A DNA stretch of 64,000 nucleotides from Streptomyces sp. NRRL S-350 (GCF_000719705.1 NZ_JOHO01000012.1:105957-169956); one strand, 5' to 3'. Counted from the first letter of the stretch, positions 43,125 through 51,971 are shown. The notes: generated from the sequence alone by a model not told the origin. A program made the numbers and translations.

Positions 43125-45065
43125 CTACGGGACAGGGGCGTAGGCGCGCGCCTGGGTGGTCCACATCGCCGCGTACTCCCCGCCGGCGGCCAACAGTTCG
43201 TCGTGCCCGCCCTCCTCCAGGATGCGGCCGTGGTCGAGTACCACGATGCGGTCCGCGTGCTGGGTCGAGCCCAGGCGGTGCGTAATCAGGATGACGGTCC
43301 GTCCGGCGGCGAGCTCGCGGATACGGTCGTAGGCGGCCTGCTCCGCCCGTGGGTCGAGCGCGCTGGTCGGTTCGTCGCAGATCAGCACCGGCGCGTTGCG
43401 AGCGTAGGCGCGGGCGGCGGCAATCCGCTGCCACTGCCCCCCGGAGAGGTCCCGGCCGCCGGACTGCGAGGGCCGGATGTGGGTCTCCAGGCCGTCCGGC
43501 AGCGAGTCAATGACCTCGGTGGCACCCGCGGCACGGGCTGCGGCGAGAACAGCCCCGTCGCCCTGGTCGCCCTGGCCCAGGGTGATGTTCTCCCGGAGGG
43601 TGGCCTGCCAGCGGGCGATGTCCTGGGGCAGCATCGCCACGCGGGAGAACAGCTCGTCCGGATCGGTGGCGGTCAGGTCGGTACCGTCCCAGGTCACGGT
43701 GCCGCTGGCAGGCGCGTAGAGACCGGCGAGGACCTTGGCCAGGGTCGACTTCCCGGCGCCGTTGTGGCCGACGATCGCCAGGACCTCCCCGCGGCGGACG
43801 GTCAGGGAGATGTCGGTCAGCACCGGGGCGGCTGCTCCCTCGTACGCGAAGGTGACCCGGTCGGCGCGGATGACGGCGGGGTTCACCGGAACCGGGGCGG
43901 GGGCGGCCGGAAGGGCGGTGCGGGCCTTCGCGTCCGTGAGGAAATCTGCCCAGTCGCCCAGGTAGAGACCCATCCGGTAGGAGGTGGTCAGCCCGGTGGC
44001 CAGGCCGTTCAGCAGCGCCCGGCTGGTCTGGACGGCGATCAGCGCGGTGGCCGCGTCCGCGGTCGGAATGCGGCCGTGGACGGTCAGCCACAGCAGCGCC
44101 CCGTACACCCCGAGCGCGGCGGCGCCGGCCAGGGCGTCGCCGCCGAGCTGGCGCAGCGCGTTGTCCGTGCCGATGCGCGCGGTGTGGTCCTCCAGGCGGC
44201 GGCTGACGGCCCGGTACTGGCCGAGCAGCCACGGGCGCATGGTGGCGGCGCGCACGTCGAGGGCGGTGCTGCGGCCGGAGGCGAGGTACATGAGGATGTG
44301 GCGGGTGCGGCGGTCGCCGACGGCGTGCCGGTCGGCGCGGTGGGCGGCTTGGGCGGCGTGCGCGGCGGCCCAGGCCCTGGGCAGGACGGCCAGCAGCAGC
44401 AGGGGCAGCAGCAGCGGGTCCAGGCCGGTCAGGATGCCGCCGGCCGCGGTGATGCCGAGGACCGCACCGATTACGGCGGTGAGGGATTCGAGCATGAGGT
44501 GCGCGTCCTTGGCGGCCCGGTTGGCTGCCTCGCCGTGGTCGCACCAGGCGGGGTTGTCGTAGGCGGCGAGGGGGACGCGGGTGGCGGCTTCCAGGTAGGC
44601 GAGTTCGGCGCGGCTGTCGACGGCCGGCCCGAGGCGGGCGGCCTGGGCGAGGGTGGCGGCGGAGGCCAGGGAGCGTGCGGCGGCAACGGCGACCAGGGCC
44701 AGCAGGGTGGCCTCTGCCCGGCCGAGCCGCTCCAGCGGGGCGCCCGCCGCGAACAGGACCGCGAACGCGGCGCGGGTGAGGTGGAGGCCGACGGCGGTCA
44801 GCGCCCCGGCGGCGAGCTGGAGCCCGAGCAGGCGCAGCAGCGCGGTGCGATCGGCCTGCCAGGCCAGGCCCAGGGCGATGCGGGCCAGGCGGGGCAGGGT
44901 GCGGGCCATGGTGAGCAGGCCGTCGGCGCGGTCTTCGTGCCGCTCGCTGCCGAGCTGCCAGGCGGGGAGCGGACCGGGTGCCGTGCGCCGGCGGCGCAGC
45001 CGGAGCCCGATCCGCTCCAGAACAGGGGTGCGGGGGGCCGGGGTTCGGAGCTGTGTGTCTGTCAC
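43125..45065 (-). CDS. Lasso peptide ABC exporter (D protein)
   Basis: 646 residues from GTG 45065. Six membrane segments occupy roughly residues 50-360. The ATPase domain has Walker A GHNGAGKST (about 430), LSGGQWQRIAAARAYA (signature, about 538), and LICDEPTSALDP (Walker B). It is a half-size exporter that acts as a homodimer. It follows the B and C genes on the same strand and most likely exports the mature lasso peptide and gives immunity. Confidence 0.85.
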   Translation of the reverse strand: MTDTQLRTPAPRTPVLERIGLRLRRRRTAPGPLPAWQLGSERHEDRADGLLTMARTLPRLARIALGLAWQADRTALLRLLGLQLAAGALTAVGLHLTRAAFAVLFAAGAPLERLGRAEATLLALVAVAAARSLASAATLAQAARLGPAVDSRAELAYLEAATRVPLAAYDNPAWCDHGEAANRAAKDAHLMLESLTAVIGAVLGITAAGGILTGLDPLLLPLLLLAVLPRAWAAAHAAQAAHRADRHAVGDRRTRHILMYLASGRSTALDVRAATMRPWLLGQYRAVSRRLEDHTARIGTDNALRQLGGDALAGAAALGVYGALLWLTVHGRIPTADAATALIAVQTSRALLNGLATGLTTSYRMGLYLGDWADFLTDAKARTALPAAPAPVPVNPAVIRADRVTFAYEGAAAPVLTDISLTVRRGEVLAIVGHNGAGKSTLAKVLAGLYAPASGTVTWDGTDLTATDPDELFSRVAMLPQDIARWQATLRENITLGQGDQGDGAVLAAARAAGATEVIDSLPDGLETHIRPSQSGGRDLSGGQWQRIAAARAYARNAPVLICDEPTSALDPRAEQAAYDRIRELAAGRTVILITHRLGSTQHADRIVVLDHGRILEEGGHDELLAAGGEYAAMWTTQARAYAPVP

Positions 45066-45131
45066 ATCTGCCGCAACGCTTCACCCATACGGGTGGACAC
45101 GGCCATACCCCCGTTCCACCACCTGTTCGAA

Positions 45132-45830
45132 TCAGTCGGTGGCCAGGACGGCCAGGTACGGCCAGACGCGGTCCGCCTCCTCCTGGCCGATCACGTGCCC
45201 TTCGGCGACGACCCAGGCGTGGGCTCCGCGCGGCGCGAACCGCACCCCCAGCACCCAGCAGACCCGGCGGCCGGTGAGGGCCGAGCCGAGGTGGACGGCC
45301 AGGGACTCCTCCAGGCACGCGACCCGGCCCGGCCACCAGCGCCCCGCGCTGCGCACAGCGGCCAGGACGGATTCGGCGTCGCCGAGGCGGGCTGGGCGGC
45401 CGGGCAGGCGGGCCGCGGCACGGGCGAGGGTGTGGACGTGACGCATCGGCAGCAGCCGCAGGAGCAGCACGGCGGCGGCCAGGCCGACCGCCGCGGCGGC
45501 TCGGGCCCGGACAGTGGGGCGGGCGGCGGGGGCGAAGCGGACCGGCGGGAGCGGACCGGGCGGGGTGCGGTGGACGGGGCGCCCGGCGAGCAGCCGGTCC
45601 AGGTCGCCGACGGCCCGCTCCAGGTCGGCCCGGACCCGGTCGGGTTCGGCGCCGGTGGCCGCCCAGCGGGCGGTCAGCTCCTCGATGGCGGCGGCCCTGC
45701 CGTCCGGGTCGGCCAGCAGGTCGAGGAGGTCGGCGGCGACCGGGTCGAGCATGATCCATCGGCCGGTGGCGAGGTCGAGCACCCCGGCGCCGGCCGGGCC
45801 CCGGGCGGCGTGGACGCGGCCCGCGGTCAC
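45132..45830 (-). CDS. Lasso peptide leader peptidase with fused PqqD domain (B protein)
   Basis: 232 residues from GTG 45830, overlapping the cyclase stop by four bases. Residues about 1-80 (GVLDLATGRWIMLDPVAADL; AELERAV-like helices) are a PqqD-type recognition element that binds the leader. The rest is a transglutaminase-like cysteine protease: CLEES with the catalytic Cys near 171 and HAWV with His near 203, then GHVIG. In many actinobacterial clusters these two parts are separate genes; here they are fused. It removes the leader and hands the core to the cyclase. Confidence 0.85.
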   Translation of the reverse strand: MTAGRVHAARGPAGAGVLDLATGRWIMLDPVAADLLDLLADPDGRAAAIEELTARWAATGAEPDRVRADLERAVGDLDRLLAGRPVHRTPPGPLPPVRFAPAARPTVRARAAAAVGLAAAVLLLRLLPMRHVHTLARAAARLPGRPARLGDAESVLAAVRSAGRWWPGRVACLEESLAVHLGSALTGRRVCWVLGVRFAPRGAHAWVVAEGHVIGQEEADRVWPYLAVLATD

Positions 45831-47671
45831 CGGGCGCCCTCCCGGGCCAGCGTCGGCTCCCACCAGGCGCCGAAGGTGCTCTGCTGGTTCGTCAGCCACA
45901 CCTCGGCGGCGACCAGGGCGTGCAGGCTGACCAGGTCGGCCGGGGAACCGTGGGCTGTCCGGTCGAGGGAGGCCAGGACGGCGGCCAGGTCGAGCAGGCC
46001 CGCCTCGGCCAGCGCCGATCCGGCGAGCAGGGCGCGCAGCGCGGGGGCGTTGTGGCGCAGCCCGTCGTAGATGCCGTTGAACGCCGTCTTGGTGCGGCGG
46101 GCCAGCAGCGGGGCGTGGACCAGGCCGGTGAGGGCGGCTCGGGCCAAGGGCTTGAAGTCACCCGGCTGGCGCCGCTCCCAGGCGGGGACGGCCTGGCAGA
46201 TGTCGACAATCCGGGTGTCGAGGAACGGGGCGTGCAGCGGCAGGCCGTACAGAGTGCGGGTCAGGGTGTCGAAGTGGGTGAACTCGGCGCCGGTGGCCTC
46301 CAGGGCCAGGCGCTCGCGCAGTGCTCCGGGGCCCAGGTCCGGGTCTGCGGTCTGCGCGCGGTCACCGACCAGGTGGGCCACGGCGGTGCGCCCGGCGGGG
46401 GTGAGCCAGCGGGCGGCGGGCAGTGGTCCGCACCAGCGGGCGGCGTCGGCCGGGTCGGGCAGCCCGCTCGGGGCCCGCCCGGCCGGAAGAGTGTCGGCGA
46501 GGCGGGCCAGGCCCTTCGGGTAGGAGGTGCGGGCGGCTGCTGCGGTGGCGCGCAGGAGGGGGTGGGCGGGAGCTCGGCGGTCCCGGGCGAGCTGGTGGGC
46601 GTCACGCAGCCCTGCTGCGCGGGCACCCGAGCGGTAGCGGTCGGCAGGGGAGGGCAGCGCGTCCAGCACGTTGTCGCCTCCCCAGCCGGTCAGGTGCCCG
46701 GTGCTGCCGGCGGCGAGCGCGGGGGCGAGCTGCGCCCGCATGATGCCGAGCATGGCGACGCTGAGGGCGGGGGCATCGGTGCCGGGCACGGCCGGCGGGT
46801 CGGCGAGGTGGTCGAAGTGCCGGGATCCGGCGGTCCGGCCATCCACCAGGTGCCGGGTGACGGCCGGGTAGGCGGCGGCGACCTCGGCCGCGTACCGGGT
46901 GTCGTCCTGACCGGCCATCGCCGCGTCCACGTAGGTGATCGCGATCAGGTCCGTGTGGGCGGCGGCCAGGCAGGCGATCGAGCTGGAGTCCACGCCGCCG
47001 GACAGGTCGCCCGACAGCTGCCCGTCGGCCAGGGCGCGGCGGCCGACCGCGAGCGGCAGTTCGTGGCGCAGCTGCTCGGCGGCGTCGGCGAACGAGCGGG
47101 CGGCGGGGAGGGGCAGCCGCTCGATCACCAGTGGCGCGCCGGGGGCGAGGGTCAGCGCGGCACCCGGCGGGACGCGGTGAACGCCGTCGAACCAACCGTC
47201 ACCGCCGGGTTCCGTGCCCCAGGTGGTGACCTCGGCCAGCAGCCGGGCCAGATCCGGGGCGGCGCCGGTGAGGGCGGCCAGCGCGCCGGCGGACGTCGAC
47301 CAGGTCACCGCCTGCCTGGTGGCGGTGAAGTGCACCGGGATGGCGGCGGCGCGGTCACCGATGATCCGTACGGTGCCGCCGGCCCGGACGATGGCCAGGT
47401 AGGAGCCGGGCAGCCGGGCGGCCTCGTGCCACCGGCCGACGGCGGCGGCGTCGGCCGCGCCCCGGGCCTCCTCGGCGGTGGGCGGGCACACGCCGATCAG
47501 GATCACCTGCGCGGTGCCGTCCCGGGAGGCCGAGCACCGGACTTCACCGGGGTCGTGGCCGACGGCCCAGACGCGCAGGGTGCCGTCGGCATGGATCTCG
47601 TTCCCGCCGCGCGGGCGCGGCCCGGACTCGGGCGGGGTTGTACGGGCGACCGTGCCTGCGACATACCTCAT
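45827..47671 (-). CDS. Lasso cyclase, asparagine synthetase-like (C protein)
   Basis: 614 residues from ATG 47671, chosen for AAGGGAG upstream; a longer frame to 47746 lacks a site. The N-terminal 190 residues are the glutamine-amidotransferase-like fold without the catalytic Cys2 of true asparagine synthetase. The synthetase domain has LSGDLSGGVDSSS (PP-loop, about 224) and WERRQPGDFKPLARAAL further on. It adenylates the Asp side chain of the core and closes the ring with the core N-terminal amine. Confidence 0.9.
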   Translation of the reverse strand: MRYVAGTVARTTPPESGPRPRGGNEIHADGTLRVWAVGHDPGEVRCSASRDGTAQVILIGVCPPTAEEARGAADAAAVGRWHEAARLPGSYLAIVRAGGTVRIIGDRAAAIPVHFTATRQAVTWSTSAGALAALTGAAPDLARLLAEVTTWGTEPGGDGWFDGVHRVPPGAALTLAPGAPLVIERLPLPAARSFADAAEQLRHELPLAVGRRALADGQLSGDLSGGVDSSSIACLAAAHTDLIAITYVDAAMAGQDDTRYAAEVAAAYPAVTRHLVDGRTAGSRHFDHLADPPAVPGTDAPALSVAMLGIMRAQLAPALAAGSTGHLTGWGGDNVLDALPSPADRYRSGARAAGLRDAHQLARDRRAPAHPLLRATAAAARTSYPKGLARLADTLPAGRAPSGLPDPADAARWCGPLPAARWLTPAGRTAVAHLVGDRAQTADPDLGPGALRERLALEATGAEFTHFDTLTRTLYGLPLHAPFLDTRIVDICQAVPAWERRQPGDFKPLARAALTGLVHAPLLARRTKTAFNGIYDGLRHNAPALRALLAGSALAEAGLLDLAAVLASLDRTAHGSPADLVSLHALVAAEVWLTNQQSTFGAWWEPTLAREGAR

Positions 47672-47711
47672 GTCGGGGGCTCCCTTGGTGGAGTGGCGTT
47701 CCGGAAAGAGC

Positions 47712-47741
47712 CGCGCACCCCGGCGGGTGCCGGGGTGCGCG
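47712..47741 (-). terminator. Hairpin after lasso precursor gene
   Basis: CGCGCACCCCGGC (47712-47724) pairs with GCCGGGGTGCGCG (47729-47741) with loop GGGT. It lies between the precursor and cyclase genes. Such a partial terminator keeps precursor mRNA in excess. Confidence 0.7.
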
Positions 47742-47780
47742 CTCACCTTCGGGTGGCGCCTACCGGCGCCGCGGGGGCGG

Positions 47781-47921
47781 TCAGCCCTGCCAGTACATGG
47801 TGGAGTCGGGGTTGTTGAAGCCGCCCGACCCGAGGGTGACCTCGGTGACGTCGCCCAGGTCGTCCACGGCCGGCGCCACGTACGCGGTCCCGGTCTCGGT
47901 GCCCTCGATCTCGATGTCCAT
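47781..47921 (-). CDS. Lasso peptide precursor (A)
   Basis: 46 residues from ATG 47921, behind GGAGGCAG. The leader is residues 1-30 with YVAPAVDDLGDVTEVTL, matching the RRE-binding motif YxxPxLxxxGxxxxxTx (V for L). Thr at -2 before the cleavage site is the conserved residue. The predicted core is GSGGFNNPDSTMYWQG: G1 would be joined to D9, giving a nine-residue ring and a seven-residue tail. The tail has bulky Tyr and Trp that can plug the ring. Not among lasso cores I recall. Confidence 0.9.
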   Translation of the reverse strand: MDIEIEGTETGTAYVAPAVDDLGDVTEVTLGSGGFNNPDSTMYWQG

Positions 47922-47990
47922 CTCTGCCTCCGCAGGGGATTTCGGTGTCCGGCTCGGGGCCGGCTGACAACGAGCGTGCCGCCAAGTCAG

Positions 47991-48051
47991 GTGTTCGAGA
48001 ACACGCAGGGCCGATCTGTGTGGCTTCTGTGTGGAGTTCTCAAGCCACACA
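47991..48051. promoter_or_regulatory. Repeat-rich divergent control region of lasso cluster
   Basis: GTGTTC (47991-47996) and GAACAC (47999-48004) form a dyad around GA. TGTGTGGCTT (48017-48026) pairs with AAGCCACACA (48042-48051), and TCTGTGTGG occurs twice (48015-48023; 48026-48034). All lie between the precursor start (47921) and the XRE-TPR gene (48145). Confidence 0.6.
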
Positions 48052-48144
48052 AGGGAGTTGACGCCGCATAGGCGGGGCTGCGGCGGGCCGCCCGGAGTCG
48101 GTACGGTGGGCGCCAGGCAGCCGCTCACGGCCCCGGGGGGCGTC

Positions 48145-49437
48145 ATGGACAGCAGCAGAACCCGGCAGCAGGTGGTAGGCCGGCGCGTCCGGCGCCTCCG
48201 CAAGAAGCTCGGCCTCACCCAGGACCACGTCGCCCAGGCCGCCCGGATCTCCACCTCGCTGTTGGAGAAGATCGAGGCCGGTCAGCGCGCGCTCTCTCCC
48301 CCCGTGGCGTCAGCGCTGGCCAGGGTGCTCGGCACCACCCAAGACGAACTGCTCGCCCCAGCAAGCCCGGAAGAGACCTCCGTCTCCGATACGCTGACCA
48401 GCACCCCCGCCGGCGAGTTGGAGGACGATGTGCGACGCCGCCCGTTCCTGGGTCTGGCCGCGGCGGTGCTCGCCCCGGCCGCCCTCCAGCAGGACGCCCA
48501 CGCCGCCGGACCGCTGTCCGGACTCGAAGACCTGCTCCTGTACGGCACCGGCCGCCTGCCTGCGCCCCGTCAGGAACCTAACGCCCAATCGGTGGCGGCG
48601 GCACTGGCCGCCTCGCGCCAGGAGTTCCGCGACGCCCGCTACGACCAGCTCGCGGCGGCGCTGCCCGCCCGGATCGCCGCCGCGCAGATGGTCGGCACTC
48701 CGGAGCAGCAGGCCGTCAGCACGGCCGCGCTCTACAACGTGGCGGTGCGGCTGTGCATCAAGGTCGGCGACAACAACCTGGTGGCGGTCACCGCCGACCG
48801 GGCGTTGACGTCCGCGCGCACCGGCGGCGACCCGCTGGTGCTCGCCGAGGCCCATCGGATGGTCTCCAGCTCGTGGCGCCGGCAGGGCTCCCTGGCCCGG
48901 GCGACCGACATCGTGGTGGTGGCGGCCGAGGAACTGCTGGCCGACGCCACGGTGCCCGAGGCCGAGCGGCTGGCGCTGCGCGGCGACCTGTACGCGACCG
49001 CCGCGTACACCGCCGCCAAGGGCGGTGACCGGGGATACGCGCACGCGCTGATCACCGAGGGCGCCGACAGTGCCGCCACGGCCGGGCGCTCCTCCGGCCT
49101 GGTCGACGGGGTGAAGGGGGTGACGCTGCATGAGGTTTCGGTGCACTATGAACTCGGCGACGCCGGCCGGGCGATCGAGGTCGCCCGCACCGTCGACCCC
49201 TCCGCGTTGCCGACCGCCGAGCGTCGGGCCCGGTTCTTCACCGACGTGGCCCGCGCCTTCGACCAGTGGGGCAAGCCGGAGCAGTGCTACCGGGCGCTGC
49301 TCGCGGCCGAGCAGGCCGCCCCCCAGGAGGTGCGCCGCGGTGCGGTCCGCGACCTCGCGGCCGGGCTGCTCCGGCATGACCGGCGCCTGCCCGGGGTGCG
49401 GGACTTCGCCACCCGCGCCGGACTGTCCGCAGCATGA
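48145..49437 (+). CDS. XRE-TPR regulator, probable lasso cluster regulator
   Basis: 430 residues from ATG 48145 behind GGGGGGC. VVGRRVRRLRKKLGLTQDHV, AQAARISTSLLEKIEAGQRA is a Cro/CI helix-turn-helix; a hydrophobic Ala-rich stretch follows (RPFLGLAAAVLAPAALQQDA), then helical TPR-like repeats. Divergent to the lasso precursor across a repeat-rich region; a direct regulatory link is inferred. Confidence 0.8.
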   Translation: MDSSRTRQQVVGRRVRRLRKKLGLTQDHVAQAARISTSLLEKIEAGQRALSPPVASALARVLGTTQDELLAPASPEETSVSDTLTSTPAGELEDDVRRRPFLGLAAAVLAPAALQQDAHAAGPLSGLEDLLLYGTGRLPAPRQEPNAQSVAAALAASRQEFRDARYDQLAAALPARIAAAQMVGTPEQQAVSTAALYNVAVRLCIKVGDNNLVAVTADRALTSARTGGDPLVLAEAHRMVSSSWRRQGSLARATDIVVVAAEELLADATVPEAERLALRGDLYATAAYTAAKGGDRGYAHALITEGADSAATAGRSSGLVDGVKGVTLHEVSVHYELGDAGRAIEVARTVDPSALPTAERRARFFTDVARAFDQWGKPEQCYRALLAAEQAAPQEVRRGAVRDLAAGLLRHDRRLPGVRDFATRAGLSAA

Positions 49438-49597
49438 CCTGGGTCTGACTGGCCTCGGCCACCGCCTGTACGGAGGAACCGCGCGAGTGTGAGGTACGGC
49501 GACAGATGTGTCAGATACCGCGACATACCAACGGAGTTGTGTCGCAGTGGGGGTGACGTTTGTCGGTCGCGGGGAAGCGTACGCCGATGGGGCCGGA

Positions 49598-50155
49598 TCA
49601 GGCCGTGAAGGTCTTGCCCGTGACCGCGCTGACCAGGACCGTACCCGGTTCCGGCAGTACGGGGAACTCTCCGCCCCGCTGCTCGATCAGGCGGTTGATG
49701 ACCTTGTGCTGCTCGGCGGAGGGCCCGCGGAAGGCGGCGGTGGGGTTGACCTGCCACAGGTTGTCGTCCGGCCGCTCGGGTGAGAGGAGCAGGGAACGGT
49801 CGGCCAGCTCCTGCACCGCTGCCGTGATCTCGTCGGTCTCCGCGCCGAGGCGGCTTGCCAGGTCCTCCGGATCCAACTTTGCCAGGCCCTGGCAGCTGTG
49901 GCAGTCGCCTTCCGGGCCAGCAGTAGCGCCTGGCTCCGCGAGCGCCGTTAGAAATACCGCGTGGGCGAGTCGGCTGATGCCGTACTGGGGGAGAACCTGC
50001 AGCACCTTGGTCGAGACCATGGTGTACGCCGAGGCGGCGTCTGTCATCGGGAAGATGTAGCCCTTCGGGTACGGGGCGATCCGCGCGCCAGGGGTGTTCT
50101 CCCCGTCGAGCCGGATGTGCCGCTCCTCGCCTTCGCCATCCCGGTCGTCGTTCAC
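49598..50155 (-). CDS. Winged-helix protein (RepL-like fold)
   Basis: 185 residues from GTG 50155, behind AAGGAAGG. YGISRLAHAVFLTALAEPGA, DPEDLASRLGAETDEITAAV and QELADRSLLL make a winged helix; NLWQVNPTAAFRGPSA resembles the YQVNPTWAFGWGS end of the 63023-63559 gene. A CHSCQ motif is in the centre. Probably a plasmid-type regulator or replication protein. Confidence 0.6.
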   Translation of the reverse strand: MNDDRDGEGEERHIRLDGENTPGARIAPYPKGYIFPMTDAASAYTMVSTKVLQVLPQYGISRLAHAVFLTALAEPGATAGPEGDCHSCQGLAKLDPEDLASRLGAETDEITAAVQELADRSLLLSPERPDDNLWQVNPTAAFRGPSAEQHKVINRLIEQRGGEFPVLPEPGTVLVSAVTGKTFTA

Positions 50156-50469
50156 AGCAGCCTTCCTTCCCTCCTGACCCGCAGCACCGTCTGACGGCGG
50201 CACCGAACGGTGCAACGACCGTCCCCCTATCCAGTCACTGCCACCAGGGGATTCGGCTCTGGAGGTGGCACCTCGTACTCGACCGGCGGTCAGGAGTGCT
50301 CGGCCACCAGGTCCGTGACGCAGGGCCCGGCAGATGCGGCCGAGTTCTTCGATCACGGGATGCCGATTAGGGGTTCTTCCTGTTGGGGGAGGAGAATCGC
50401 ACCCCGTCCGAAGAGTCGGCGCACGCTGTCCCGTCGCGTCCCCGACGCCTTTCCAGCAGGAGGCTTGCG
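50156..50469. pseudogene. Intergenic region with remnant of HNH gene 3' end
   Basis: At about 50287-50325, read on the minus strand, the frame ends CVTDLVAEHS and a stop. This echoes the last residues of the 40074 gene (WVADLAIEHS). About 30 of 37 bases agree between GGTCAGGAGTGCTCG-starting stretches at both places. Upstream the frame is broken by a stop. No other gene is seen. Confidence 0.45.
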
Positions 50470-50712
50470 GTGCACGTTTCCCCCGAACCGATTACGACGC
50501 GGGAGGAGGCGGCGCAGGAGCGGGAGAAACTGCTCGACTTCTTCGCCCGCGGGCTGTGCTGCACCATTGCCCACGGCGCATCAGCTGACCGCGCTGAGCC
50601 GGGTGAGGATGCACTCGCGCAGGCCAAGGTGCTCGCTGATGACTACTTGGCCGCCTATGAGGAATGGTTGGTGCGACTCGCCGCACGCAACGCGGAAGAG
50701 GGCCCACAGTGA
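50470..50712 (+). CDS. Small helical hypothetical protein
   Basis: 80 residues from GTG 50470, behind AGGAGG. Helical and acidic (ITTREEAAQEREKLLDFFAR; AKVLADDYLAAYEEWLVRLA) with a CC pair in the middle. No family recognised; an in-frame ATG at 50383 is a less likely start. Confidence 0.55.
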   Translation: MHVSPEPITTREEAAQEREKLLDFFARGLCCTIAHGASADRAEPGEDALAQAKVLADDYLAAYEEWLVRLAARNAEEGPQ

Positions 50713-50797
50713 AGCGCTCTGTCCGCTGTCGGGGATCTTGAGGAATCAGTAAGGGTGCTGGCCGCCTTGGGGTTCCGGCCGATCGCGGGACGCAGGC

Positions 50798-51184
50798 TCA
50801 GCTGTGGTTCGAGTCATAGACGTCCTCGCAGGCGCGCCGGTCTTTCACCCCGTCGAAGTCGACGCACATCCGGCCTGAGAACTCCATCCAGCCCCAGTCC
50901 GCGCTCAGCGTGTCCCCGTGCCGGGTGGCCTTCTGCGGGTAGTGGACCTCCTTGCCGTCAAGGTAGAGGTGCGCCGTGGCGTCGGTGGCGCCCTTCGGCG
51001 GGTTGGTCCAGATCGCCGTGACCTTGTCGACGTGGGTCCCGGTGCCCTCGATCCTGATGCAGACCTGCGGGCCGCCCCGGTGTGTGCAGGCACTCGCCGA
51101 CCGGGTCGCGGCATCTGCGGCCGGCGCGCTGAAAGCGGAGACGGCCAGAACGGCAGCAACTACCGCAACGGCGGAGCGACGCAC
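50798..51184 (-). CDS. Small secreted protein with four cysteines
   Basis: 128 residues from ATG 51184. Sec signal peptide (MRRSAVAVVAAVLAVSAFSA) ends near ADAA at residue 26. The mature part has C-ACTH, VCIR, MCVD and CEDV cysteines, enough for two disulfides, and a beta-rich pattern. Function unknown; not similar in sequence to the 26787 protein beyond type. Confidence 0.7.
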   Translation of the reverse strand: MRRSAVAVVAAVLAVSAFSAPAADAATRSASACTHRGGPQVCIRIEGTGTHVDKVTAIWTNPPKGATDATAHLYLDGKEVHYPQKATRHGDTLSADWGWMEFSGRMCVDFDGVKDRRACEDVYDSNHS

Positions 51185-51263
51185 GAGGAACCTCCTTGCT
51201 GATGGATCATCCGGTGACCCGCTAACCGAGGCGTCCCCCTCAAGGTCGTGGGTGAGCGATCCG

Positions 51264-51343
51264 GTTCACCCGAGTGCCGCCTCAGGAGCAGGCACCGATT
51301 CGGACAGCGCCCTGGAACGCGGCGCTGTTCACCCGATCGGGTG
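51264..51343. promoter_or_regulatory. Repeated motif and palindrome upstream of 51429 gene
   Basis: GTTCACCCGA occurs at 51264-51273 and 51327-51336. The second copy is part of the 14-bp palindrome CACCCGATCGGGTG (51330-51343). Likely a control site for the divergent genes at 51184 and 51429. Confidence 0.5.
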
Positions 51344-51428
51344 ACGACACCCTCTTGGACCATCGTGGCCACTACCGTTGACCGGCAGCCGGACTGTCGG
51401 CTGCGCCGACCAGGGACAGGAGCGACGG

Positions 51429-51971
51429 ATGGCCCGCGCCGCGGTGGAGATGAACGTTCGCGAGGCCAGGGCGGCCATCGGCGAGGCGGTCAGTGCCAGG
51501 ATCGTGGAGCTGTTCGAGGCCGACCTCGCCAGAATGCGCGAGAACGGCATGGACGAGATCTACGCCCGGACTTGGCGGGGATCGGATCTTCCCGGCCACA
51601 ACCCGTCCCGGGTCCCGCCCGTCCCGCGCGCCCTGGTGACCACCGACCTGGCCTACTCCGTCCCGGGCGTCATCTTCACCTGGAAGAGCGAGTACCAGGA
51701 CGCCCCGTACTTCCGGATCAACACCCCGCAGGGTTGGGTTTCCCGCATCGCCCACCGGGGCCTGGCCGTCATCGCCGGGTCGCCGGTCACCGCCGTGCTG
51801 GAGTGGGACGCCGACCATCACCCCACGCGGATTCAGACCGTCGCGCTCTACGGGCATTTCGACAACAGCATCCACGGCTGGCGGGCCTGGTCCTCCGACG
51901 TCGTCCGCGGCGTCGACTGGACCGACCCGGCCGGGCCCCGGCTGTTCGCTCCGGAGACAACAGCAGTGTGA
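51429..51971 (+). CDS. Hypothetical protein, 180 aa
   Basis: Start at ATG 51429, with AGGAG upstream. Helical N-terminus (REARAAIGEAVSARIVELFE), then a beta-rich body (VIFTWKSEYQDAPYFRINTP; VTAVLEWDADHHPTRIQTVA). No family recognised. The next gene follows after 33 bases. Confidence 0.65.
   Translation: MARAAVEMNVREARAAIGEAVSARIVELFEADLARMRENGMDEIYARTWRGSDLPGHNPSRVPPVPRALVTTDLAYSVPGVIFTWKSEYQDAPYFRINTPQGWVSRIAHRGLAVIAGSPVTAVLEWDADHHPTRIQTVALYGHFDNSIHGWRAWSSDVVRGVDWTDPAGPRLFAPETTAV

Noticed and set aside
42988..43143. 51-codon plus-strand frame after the XRE gene
   Set aside because: No ribosome site beyond GACCCG, runs into the exporter 3' end, and has a composition like noncoding sequence.
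45920..47818. 632-residue plus-strand open frame
   Set aside because: Antisense to the lasso cyclase, whose motifs are clear on the minus strand. The plus frame is Gly/Gln/Arg low-complexity.
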